Source: Bacteroidaceae bacterium
GTDB lineage: Bacteria > Bacteroidota > Bacteroidia > Bacteroidales > Bacteroidaceae
Length of the DNA: 64,000 nt
Reading direction: 5' to 3'
Assembly (NCBI GenBank): GCA_017650105.1
Contig: JAGCFO010000009.1
Location: forward strand, 1 to 64,000
Shown piece by piece: positions 21,062 through 28,111 of this stretch. The position numbers and the translations under genes were made by a program. Below the pieces are notes generated by a model, which saw only the letters and a program-made list of their open reading frames with translations, had not been told where the DNA came from and made no database searches. How positions within the stretch are numbered: the first letter of the stretch is position 1; each line of letters opens with the position of its first letter.

Positions 21062-22270
21062 ATGGCAAGTATTATCAGCGAATACATCGCGAACAGGATG
21101 AGTGTCCTGGATTTGAAAAAAGAACTTAGCCGCTTGCGTGCTGAATATAACAGGTTGACAGGACACAACCTGTTCATATACGCTGCTGACTTTAATAAGG
21201 GTAAGCAGGGTATTGACGTCACTCTTATGCAAGATGACTTTTATATGATTCAAGACATCTTACGAGAGTCTGACAAGAAGCAAATCGACATCTACCTGGA
21301 GACTCCTGGGGGAAGTGGGGAGTCTGCCGAGGAAATCGCAAGATTCTTACACTCAAAATTTGAGGAGGTAAATTTCGTGATAGCAGGAGAAGCAAAAAGC
21401 GCCGGTACCATTCTTGCCATGTGCGCTAATAATATTTATATGTGTAGCACAGGTAGTTTAGGGCCAATTGATGCACAGGTAAGAGTCGGAAGAAGTATGA
21501 TCTCTGCCTATGACTATAAGACTTGGGTTGACGAGAGAAGGGAAGAGGCCGCAAAAAACGGGAAATTGAATCCATTTGATGCCATGCTTATTTCACAGAT
21601 CTCACCAGGAGAAATCTATGGCATCATGAATTCACTGCAATTCGCACAGGACCTCGTGGAGGAATGGCTGCCCAAATACAAATTCAAAAATTGGACGACA
21701 ACAGAGACACGAGGCATTCCTGTAACTCAGGAAATGAAAGAGAAAAGGGCTAAGGAAATTTCCGAGAAACTGTGCAACCACATGGATTGGCACACGCATG
21801 GACGCTCCCTCAAAATAGAAGACCTCAATGCAGAACTGAGAATTGAGAATATTGATAATAATCCAACACTGGCAAATATCGTCTATAGGATAAAGACAGT
21901 TATCCGGTTAATATTCGACACCAGTACAGACTTTAAACTGTATTTCTGGGAAGATTGCGAACTGGCAAGATCTGCTAATGTGGCAAGTACTCCATTCAAC
22001 AACCCTGCAGCACCACACAATGCCACCAAAAATATAGAAGTCGTCGAGTTCGGAGTACCGTGTCCTAGATGTGGTAAAGAACATAAAATAAAGGGATATC
22101 CTAACCTTACAAGCGCAGATATACAAAGACTTCATCTGCAAGTGAGCCCTTTAGTTAAAGATAATGACCTCTTGGTCTGTGATACTCCTGGATGTGGGTT
22201 TACAATCGATTTGAAACCCATTAAGAATATGTTCGAAAATCAGTTTAAGAAAAAAGTCACAATAAAATAA
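21062..22270 (+). CDS. ClpP-fold serine protease (SDH proteinase family) with zinc ribbon
   Basis: A 402-residue protein. Residues about 35-240 match the ClpP/SppA-like fold of the serine dehydrogenase proteinase family: IDIYLETPGGSGESAEEIARFL (TPGG at 81-84), VIAGEAKSAGTILAMCA (nucleophile Ser113) and TGSLGPIDAQV (Asp137). Residues 334-378 form a zinc ribbon (CPRCGKEHK, later CDTPGCG). No membrane segment is seen. It sits between repressor and phage end with its own promoter and a tightly linked small gene, and its A/T-rich composition differs from the phage core, so it is probably cargo expressed in lysogens, perhaps for phage defence. The target is unknown. Confidence 0.8.
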   Translation: MASIISEYIANRMSVLDLKKELSRLRAEYNRLTGHNLFIYAADFNKGKQGIDVTLMQDDFYMIQDILRESDKKQIDIYLETPGGSGESAEEIARFLHSKFEEVNFVIAGEAKSAGTILAMCANNIYMCSTGSLGPIDAQVRVGRSMISAYDYKTWVDERREEAAKNGKLNPFDAMLISQISPGEIYGIMNSLQFAQDLVEEWLPKYKFKNWTTTETRGIPVTQEMKEKRAKEISEKLCNHMDWHTHGRSLKIEDLNAELRIENIDNNPTLANIVYRIKTVIRLIFDTSTDFKLYFWEDCELARSANVASTPFNNPAAPHNATKNIEVVEFGVPCPRCGKEHKIKGYPNLTSADIQRLHLQVSPLVKDNDLLVCDTPGCGFTIDLKPIKNMFENQFKKKVTIK

Positions 22271-22277
22271 CGTAGCA

Positions 22278-22475
22278 ATGGAAAAGAACGACAAACAACC
22301 TAAAGGTTTTAGTGAAGTCTTCGATTTCATAGAAAACACGAAAGACGGGAAGTTTTCCGAAGGAGGAGTCTCTGTCACAGAACTCCTGAAATGCACCATT
22401 TCACGTGAAGAGGTTGCATATATCCAAAATGAAAACTTCCAACCCAGCGAAATCATATTGTATGGCCTAAGCTGA
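22278..22475 (+). CDS. Small acidic partner of the ClpP-like protease
   Basis: A 65-residue protein (MEKNDKQPKGFSEVFDFIENTKDG, ending EVAYIQNENFQPSEIILYGLS) starting seven bases after the protease stop, so the two are co-transcribed and a terminator follows. No family is recognised. It could be a regulator, adaptor or inhibitor of the protease. Confidence 0.6.
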   Translation: MEKNDKQPKGFSEVFDFIENTKDGKFSEGGVSVTELLKCTISREEVAYIQNENFQPSEIILYGLS

Positions 22476-22508
22476 TACCCTTTTACCCACCCATCGATAC
22501 CGAGTTAT

Positions 22509-22535
22509 AGCCCTGCCTTGTGTAGGGCTTTTTTG
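22509..22535 (+). terminator. Rho-independent terminator after the cargo unit
   Basis: AGCCCT and AGGGCT form a 6-bp stem with a nine-base loop, followed by TTTTTT. It closes the protease/partner transcript. Confidence 0.8.
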
Positions 22536-22740
22536 TCATCCTCCATGTACCACCCAGCACCCCGGTGGGTGTCTCCCCCCCCCCTTACACCCCTTCGCAA
22601 ACCACGAAAACCGCATCACAAAGGCGTTTGAGCCTGTTCTACCCCTTATGAAAGTTGCACCAAAAGGGGCAGTTTCCTACTCTTTAAGCCTTTTTTTGGA
22701 CTTTTTCTACCCCTCTACCCCCCCCCTCGGGACTGAGTTT

Positions 22741-22798
22741 TGAACATCCAGTTACACCCAAAATGAACATCCACTTTGAACATCCACCTGAACATCCA
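22741..22798. repeat. Four direct repeats TGAACATCCA in the gene-free phage end
   Basis: Copies start at 22741, 22764, 22777 and 22789. The gap 22536-23532 has no convincing gene: it holds C-rich stretches, these repeats and the 22-bp repeats at 23085-23172. Small frames here (for example 22684-22921, -) are low-complexity and not supported. Confidence 0.6.
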
Positions 22799-23084
22799 CC
22801 CCTTTTTTTTACCCGTTTTTCCACTTTTTTGCCCATCAACCCTACCGAGCCCACTATGCCCATGAACCCCATTCCAACATCGTACCAACGCCATTATAAC
22901 ACTGAAAAAACATCGTCCCAATGTCGCCTAAAGAGCTAATCCAACAGCAGCGGTTTAACGCCGACAAATAAACTCCTAAACAGACCATTAAACGAGCTAT
23001 ACACGTTCCTGGGTGTGATTCTACCGAAATACAAAACCGAAGAAAGGCCACACATGTGTCGTGTAGCCCTATGCACAGATACAG

Positions 23085-23172
23085 TCCGAATCCAGTCCTG
23101 CAAACATACTACATCCGTCCCGCAAACAAACAGTATCCGTCATGTAAACAAAAGACACGCTCGTGTAACCCA
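23085..23172. repeat. 22-bp direct repeats, candidate transposase-binding sites near the phage end
   Basis: Four units of exactly 22 bp: 23085-23106, 23107-23128, 23129-23150 and a weaker one at 23151-23172. The common core is ATCCGTC followed by YGYAAACA at the unit end (ATCCGTCCCGCAAACA at 23113, ATCCGTCATGTAAACA at 23135). Mu ends carry about 22-bp MuA-binding sites, and this cluster is the last structured element before host DNA, so it probably marks the left end of the phage. Terminal CA candidates are at 23218-23219. Confidence 0.55.
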
Positions 23173-23532
23173 GAATAAACTAATGTAAAAAAAGAAACGT
23201 TTCGTTTTACGTAGGCTCAACTTGGCGTCAATCTGCAACTAACTATATATTAGGCCCTTCCACTATATTCCTAAACAACCCCTTCCTATACGCTTCGTTT
23301 TGTGCCCTATACTTCATCCTGCGAGTTTCCTTCTTCATAAGTTTTTTTCCCTTCTCCATAATTCAGCCTTTATTCTCTCCCACTCTCCCTCATCAAAGGG
23401 AAGGAAAGGCGCATTTTTGACTGCCTGAATGGAGAAAAAGCCGACAACAAGCTTCATTCTTTTGTGAAAAAATCGAGAAAAAGGCGCTCAAACTAATAAA
23501 ATAGTTTAAAAATGATGCTTTCGACGAAAATT

Positions 23533-23595
23533 CTTAAACTTTTAGTTGGTGGAACGGAAATGAGTCTTTTTCTTTGCATCAACTAAAGTTTTAAG
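23533..23595 (+). promoter_or_regulatory. blaI promoter flanked by inverted operator copies
   Basis: Two 16-base elements in inverted orientation, CTTAAACTTTTAGTTG (23533-23548) and CAACTAAAGTTTTAAG (23580-23595), match at 14 of 16 positions. Between them lies a promoter-like TTTCTTTG (23569-23576) with TTGG 19 bp upstream. The TAGTTG/CAACTA cores suit a BlaI/MecI-type dimer, so the gene is probably self-repressed. Confidence 0.65.
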
Positions 23596-23598
23596 AGT

Positions 23599-23988
23599 AT
23601 GAGAAGCAAAGAGCAGCCAACCGACAAATATCGTGAGCTTACCAAAGGAGAACTGCAGATTATGAACATCCTGTGGGACAAGCGTCACGCTACCGTAAGC
23701 GAGGTTCTCGAAGCAATGCCCGAGCCTCGTCCTGCCTACAACACCGTTCTCACCTTCCTGCGCATCCTCACCGAAAAGGAGTACGTGGGGCACGAGGCAA
23801 AGGGACGGTTCTACGTTTATCATCCGCTGGTGCAGAAGGGCGAATACACTCGCGCCTTTCTCAAGGAAGTGAAGGAACGGCTCTTCGACGGTTCCGCAAA
23901 GTCGCTCCTCAGTTTTTTCGTTGCTGAAGAGAACCTCTCGGCAGGAGATGTGCAAGAGTTGATGGGCCTTCTTGAACGGCTCAAGTAA
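23599..23988 (+). CDS. blaI: BlaI/MecI-family transcriptional repressor
   Basis: A 129-residue winged-helix repressor: LTKGELQIMNILWDKRHATVSEVLEAMPEPRPAYNTVLTFLRILTEKEYVGHEAKGRFYVYHPLV (residues 14-80) with a helical dimerisation tail. It is followed by a BlaR1-like M56 peptidase gene, the usual sensor partner, after a gap filled by the 8-bp repeat. Cleavage by the partner would relieve repression. In Bacteroidales such pairs often control envelope stress rather than beta-lactamase genes. Confidence 0.9.
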   Translation: MRSKEQPTDKYRELTKGELQIMNILWDKRHATVSEVLEAMPEPRPAYNTVLTFLRILTEKEYVGHEAKGRFYVYHPLVQKGEYTRAFLKEVKERLFDGSAKSLLSFFVAEENLSAGDVQELMGLLERLK

Positions 23989-24014
23989 ATCCTCAAGGCA
24001 AACACCTTACAGGC

Positions 24015-24045
24015 TATCTGATTATCTGACTACCCGATTATCCAA
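24015..24045. repeat. YYGATTAY array in host sequence
   Basis: About four units (CTGATTAT, CTGACTAC, CCGATTAT) lie between the blaI and blaR1-like genes, showing that the repeat is not confined to the prophage. Confidence 0.8.
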
Positions 24046-24054
24046 CTATTCACT

Positions 24055-25653
24055 ATGAACTATCTCATTCTTTCCGCTATAGCGCTTGCCTTGTTCTACC
24101 TCTTCTACAAGCTGCTTCTGAGCCACGATACCCTCCACAGGCTCAATCGCGTAACGCTTCTGCTTGCCCTCGTGCTTTCCGCAGCGCTTCCGCTGATACA
24201 TCTCAACCTGGGTGCAACTACCGAGACGCTCAGCGTTATGCTTCAGGAGTTTATCATCTCTCCCGAAGGAGCTGTGTCGCCCTCGCCTGTTGCAGAAGGC
24301 GTTGCGGCAACGGCAACATCCGTCTCTTGGCAAGCTGTTGTGAAGAGCATACTTCTTGCTGTCTATCTGCTTGGAGCAGCCCTCTTCCTCATCCTGTTCA
24401 TCGTGGGGCTCATACGCTCGCTCCGCTTAGGCAGCAAGGGCTATGAGAGGCTCTCCGACGGATGCCGACTTATTCTCCACGATACCGACTATGCCCCCTT
24501 CAGCTGGATGAACCGCATCGTTGTCAGCAACAAAGACTTTGCCGAAAACGGCTCAATGATTCTGGCTCACGAGAGAGCACACATACGTCTCAAACACTCT
24601 TGGGACCTCCTTTTCGTGCAACTATGCTGCATCGTTCAGTGGTTTAACCCCGCTGTGTGGCTGCTGAAGAAAGAGTTGCAATCCATTCACGAGTACGAAG
24701 CCGACGATGCCACATTGCGCAGTGGAATCGACGCACGTCAATATCAACTACGGCTCATAGAAACTGCACTCGGCGCAAAGTTCAGTTCTATCGCCAACAA
24801 CTTTTCCAAAATTTCCACCAAAAAACGTATCCTTATGATGATGAAAAAGCAAACATCCCCCTGGGCATGTCTGAAAGTGCTCTACATGCTCCCCGTCGCT
24901 GCCCTTATCATTGTGGCAGCATCATGCCAGCCTGCTAACGGAAAAAACGCTGCCGAACAGGCTGTTATCAACAAGGTTGAAGCATCCAGCGACATCCAAC
25001 TTACTATCAACGACGACAACGTTGCCCCGTTAGAAATCAAACGAATAAAAACGGCAAAGTCTTTAGGAACGGGCGAAGAGCCACTTATCGTGATTGACGG
25101 GAATGTAAAAACGCCCGAAGAACTCGAAGCCCTCAATCCAGAAGAAATTGAATCCATCACAGTTCTTAAGGGAGAAACTGCCACAGAAATTTGGGGCAGC
25201 AAAGGCAAAGACGGCGTCATCGACGTTAAGCTCAAGAAGAATCCTACCGTTATCATTGAAGACGCACCGAAAGCTGTTGCTGGCTCGGATGACGACTATA
25301 AATCCGTGAGCGGAGACGAAGTTTTCAACATAGTAGACGAGATGCCCGCTTTCCCAGGCGGTGTGGAAGGACTGATGAAGTTCCTCAGCCAGAACATCAA
25401 GTACCCCAAAGAGGCACAGGATGCCGGCAAGCAAGGGAGAGTCTTAGTGCAGTTCACGGTAAAGAAAGACGGTCATTGCGACGATTTCAGTGTAGTACGT
25501 TCTGTCGACCCCGTGCTTGATGCCGAAGCGCTGCGCGTGCTGAAGGAGATGCCCGCCTGGCAGCCAGGCAAACAGAAGGGAGAGGCTGTAAACGTGAAGT
25601 TCACCATCCCCGTACAGTTCAAGCTCAACAAGGAAACACCTAAAACCGAATAA
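24055..25653 (+). CDS. BlaR1-like M56 metallopeptidase with TonB C-terminal domain
   Basis: A 532-residue membrane protein. N-terminal membrane segments (residues 3-22, 34-50, 96-120) precede the M56 peptidase motif LAHERAHIRLKH (His172, Glu173, His176) and HEYEADDA; another membrane segment (LYMLPVAALIIVAASC) follows near 275. The periplasmic part has a receptor-plug-like stretch (LIVIDGNVKTPEELEALNPEEIESITVLKG) and a TonB C-terminal domain (FPGGVEGLMKFLSQNIKYPKEAQ). It probably senses an envelope signal, cleaves BlaI, and contacts TonB-type partners. Confidence 0.85.
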   Translation: MNYLILSAIALALFYLFYKLLLSHDTLHRLNRVTLLLALVLSAALPLIHLNLGATTETLSVMLQEFIISPEGAVSPSPVAEGVAATATSVSWQAVVKSILLAVYLLGAALFLILFIVGLIRSLRLGSKGYERLSDGCRLILHDTDYAPFSWMNRIVVSNKDFAENGSMILAHERAHIRLKHSWDLLFVQLCCIVQWFNPAVWLLKKELQSIHEYEADDATLRSGIDARQYQLRLIETALGAKFSSIANNFSKISTKKRILMMMKKQTSPWACLKVLYMLPVAALIIVAASCQPANGKNAAEQAVINKVEASSDIQLTINDDNVAPLEIKRIKTAKSLGTGEEPLIVIDGNVKTPEELEALNPEEIESITVLKGETATEIWGSKGKDGVIDVKLKKNPTVIIEDAPKAVAGSDDDYKSVSGDEVFNIVDEMPAFPGGVEGLMKFLSQNIKYPKEAQDAGKQGRVLVQFTVKKDGHCDDFSVVRSVDPVLDAEALRVLKEMPAWQPGKQKGEAVNVKFTIPVQFKLNKETPKTE

Positions 25654-25903
25654 CGGAACAGGTATTAGCATATTGTTGGTATTTGAATAATCCGGATTTG
25701 AATTGTTTAGGTTAAACAATCTTTGGGAGAGTGTCACTGTGAAGTAGCACTCTTCTGCCGCGTCTGAGCACATCATAAGAAATCTTGCGCCACACCTTCC
25801 CCATCCCGCCAAGCGGAGAAGGAAGGTATCGATATGGAGAAGGGAAAAATCAGGCTTCTTTGCCAAAAAAAGATTTTCCCTTCTCCAAAAATTTTTATTC
25901 CTT

Positions 25904-26025
25904 CTTGGGAGAACCATTATTCCTTCTTGGGAGAGAGTCTCCCAAGCCTTTGGGAGAAACATTATCGAGCCGTTGGGAGAACTTCTCCCAAAAGGGAGAA
26001 ATCCGCTGGGAGAAACATTACCACC
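25904..26025. repeat. GGGAGAA direct and inverted repeats
   Basis: The 578-base gap 25654-26231 holds at least six copies of TGGGAGAA or its complement, forming perfect palindromes CTTGGGAGA/TCTCCCAAG (25926-25946) and TTGGGAGAA/TTCTCCCAA (25973-25991), and AAACATTAT or AACATTAC after several copies. A weak hairpin (GAGTG/CACTC, 25730-25754) may end the blaR1 transcript. Confidence 0.7.
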
Positions 26026-26111
26026 GTCCCGACAAGTCGCGGTAAAATCTTTCTCACAGCCGACAAACTCCGCTCTTTCCATCAATTCCAAGAGCAAAAA
26101 GCAAAAATCGC

Positions 26112-26142
26112 TTTGTGAAGCAAGAGAAAAAAAGTATCTTTG
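26112..26142 (+). promoter_or_regulatory. Promoter of the DUF285 protein gene
   Basis: TTTG (26112-26115), 19-bp spacer, TATCTTTG (26135-26142): perfect consensus. Transcription should start near 26149, which rules out the more distal ATG at 26115 and supports the start at 26232. Confidence 0.75.
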
Positions 26143-26231
26143 CATCCGAAATTGAAAAACAGGCTTTTCATAGCCTCAAGTTCAAACAGAAGACAACCTT
26201 GATAAAACAAAAGCAAAAAAATATCATACCA

Positions 26232-27932
26232 ATGAAACTATTCAAGAAAGCCCTCCTTCTGTTCGCCCTCGCACTTCTGGGCGCAGCCAAAATCTCAGCA
26301 CAAGAAGCCTACGCTGTCCATGAGATTTCCAACGGGGAAGAAGACCAAATTGCAACAATTACCTTCTACTACGACTTTAACAAAGGCTACTGGGAAGAAC
26401 AGTTAAATGACTACTCTTCTGTCACACACGTCTCGGGGGTCTACGGTCTTAACGAAGGATACGACGACCCCGAATGGTACATGAGTCCTATCAACACCTT
26501 TGTGTTCGACTACTCATTCTCCGAAGCCCGCCCAACCAGTTTATATCGCTGGTTCAGCAACTATTGGGAAACATTTCCCACCATTATAGGAGGAGAGAAT
26601 CTCAACACGTCTGCCGTCACCATTATGGCTGAAGTATTCTCCTACTCTACAGCAATGGAGAGCCTTGAGTCGCTCTGCTTGAACCAATGGGACACAAGCA
26701 ACGTCATAGACATGAGCCACATGTTCTTAAGTTGCAGCTCACTTAAGAGCCTTGACTTGGGAGGATGGGACACCAAAAACGTTATGGACATGAACCATAT
26801 GTTCTACGGATGCCACGCGCTGACCTCCCTCGACCTAAGCTCACTCAACACAAGCAACGTCACCAACATGCAGAGTATGTTTTCAGCCAGCGAAGCTGGA
26901 CTCAACAGTATGTCTCTTACCAGCATCAATGTGAGCGGATGGGATACTCACAACGTCCAAAACATGAGATACATGTTTCATGGATGCGACAAGCTTAAAA
27001 CCCTCGACGTGAGCGGATGGGTAACATACTCAGTCAACGACATGAGCGGAATGTTTCTCAGATGTAATTCTCTAGATGGGCTTGACGTGAGCAACTGGAA
27101 GACATCGCTCGTAACCAACATGAGCGAAATGTTCAGCTCGTGCAACTCCCTCACCTCTCTTGATGTATCCAAATGGGACACGGGACTTGTAACCGACATG
27201 CATAGCATGTTTGGGGGATGCAGAAAGTTGACCTCTATCGATGTCTCCCACTTCGACACACGGAAAGTTACAAAAATGAATAGCATGTTCAGCGATTGCG
27301 TAAAACTGAATTCCATAAACCTTGTAAATTTCGACACTTACAACGTAACAAACATGGAGTGGATGTTTGCTCACTGCGAGAGCCTTACGGAACTCGACCT
27401 GAGGAGCTTTAACACAAGCAAGGTAACCGACATGCAATGGATGTTTGCTAACTGCATAAGACTAACGGCATTAGACATTAGCGGATTTGATACGCGCAAA
27501 GTTAACAATATGTCGCAAATGTTTATGGGCTGTAACAATCTTGCCACTATCTATGTAGGCGAAAACTGGAGTACCGACGCACTCTCATCCAGCTCCTATT
27601 ATCCTCCCTCAAGCGAAATGTTCAAGGACTGCACCAGCCTTGTAGGCAGCAAAGGCACAACATACGATGCCAACTTTATTGACAAGACCTATGCCCACAT
27701 AGATGAAGGGCCAAGCAATCCAGGCTATTTCAGCGAGAAGACTGAAGATCCCGTCTATGAAGAAGGCGATGTGAACGGAGACGGAGCAATAAATGTATCC
27801 GACGTTACGACTCTTGTCAGCATGATTCTCGGCAATACGGAGGAAAATGCCACTTCCGATGTGAACGGAGACGGAGTTGTGAACGTCAGTGACGTCACAG
27901 CTTTGGTAAGCATCATCTTGGGTAACAACTGA
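26232..27932 (+). CDS. Secreted DUF285 (BspA-type 26-residue repeat) protein with dockerin-like C-terminus
   Basis: From ATG 26232 (566 aa). Signal peptide MKLFKKALLLFALALLGAAKISAQ. From about residue 140 to 445 there are some twelve repeats of the form LxxLDLSxWDTSNVTDMSxMFxxC, the DUF285 surface-protein repeat. The C-terminus has two dockerin-like calcium motifs (GDVNGDGAINVSDVTTLVSMILGN and DVNGDGVVNVSDVTALVSIILGN). Likely an exported binding or adhesion protein; the dockerin-like pair is common at the ends of Prevotella secreted proteins, where it may be an anchor rather than a cellulosome part. Confidence 0.85.
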   Translation: MKLFKKALLLFALALLGAAKISAQEAYAVHEISNGEEDQIATITFYYDFNKGYWEEQLNDYSSVTHVSGVYGLNEGYDDPEWYMSPINTFVFDYSFSEARPTSLYRWFSNYWETFPTIIGGENLNTSAVTIMAEVFSYSTAMESLESLCLNQWDTSNVIDMSHMFLSCSSLKSLDLGGWDTKNVMDMNHMFYGCHALTSLDLSSLNTSNVTNMQSMFSASEAGLNSMSLTSINVSGWDTHNVQNMRYMFHGCDKLKTLDVSGWVTYSVNDMSGMFLRCNSLDGLDVSNWKTSLVTNMSEMFSSCNSLTSLDVSKWDTGLVTDMHSMFGGCRKLTSIDVSHFDTRKVTKMNSMFSDCVKLNSINLVNFDTYNVTNMEWMFAHCESLTELDLRSFNTSKVTDMQWMFANCIRLTALDISGFDTRKVNNMSQMFMGCNNLATIYVGENWSTDALSSSSYYPPSSEMFKDCTSLVGSKGTTYDANFIDKTYAHIDEGPSNPGYFSEKTEDPVYEEGDVNGDGAINVSDVTTLVSMILGNTEENATSDVNGDGVVNVSDVTALVSIILGNN

Positions 27933-28053
27933 TGACTTTGGAAAAGTAAGAACTTTTTGCCTTAACTCTACCGAAGAGAGAAACGAACGACGAAGTTCTA
28001 ATGCTCTTCTGCTTGCAGAAAAACATCTTTCGGCAGAAGGATTTCTGAGAAAA

Positions 28054-28087
28054 CGCCCTTCGCCTTACTTTCCCAAGGCGAAGGGCG
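28054..28087. terminator. Bidirectional terminator hairpin
   Basis: A perfect 13-bp stem (CGCCCTTCGCCTT with AAGGCGAAGGGCG) and eight-base loop between the convergent DUF285 and GH38 genes. Leftward it is followed by TTTTCTC. Confidence 0.8.
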
Positions 28088-28111
28088 TAAAACAAAACCC
28101 TAACGTTAAGG

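Larger units (their letters stand above)
1..23218. mobile_element. Mu-like transposable prophage (left part cut off by window)
   Basis: The region holds MuA- and MuB-type transposition genes, Gam, a GemA-like protein, a LexA-like repressor, Mu-type head genes (terminase, gp36, DUF935 portal, MuF, protease/scaffold), gpG and tail genes, so it is a transposable phage of the Mu group. The repressor end (Mu left end) is on the right. The exact terminus is not resolved: 22-bp direct repeats at 23085-23172 look like transposase-binding sites, and a host promoter with BlaI-type operators starts at about 23533, so the junction should lie between. The other end, and any endolysin or tail-fibre genes, lie to the left of the window. 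Confidence 0.9.

Noticed and set aside
22684..22921. Small - strand frames with WMFKVDV-like repeats near the phage end
   Set aside because: They translate the TGAACATCCA repeats and C-rich stretches; low complexity, no leader, overlapping frames.
26115..26231. Upstream start of the DUF285 protein
   Set aside because: The region holds the consensus promoter, and the signal peptide begins at the ATG at 26232.
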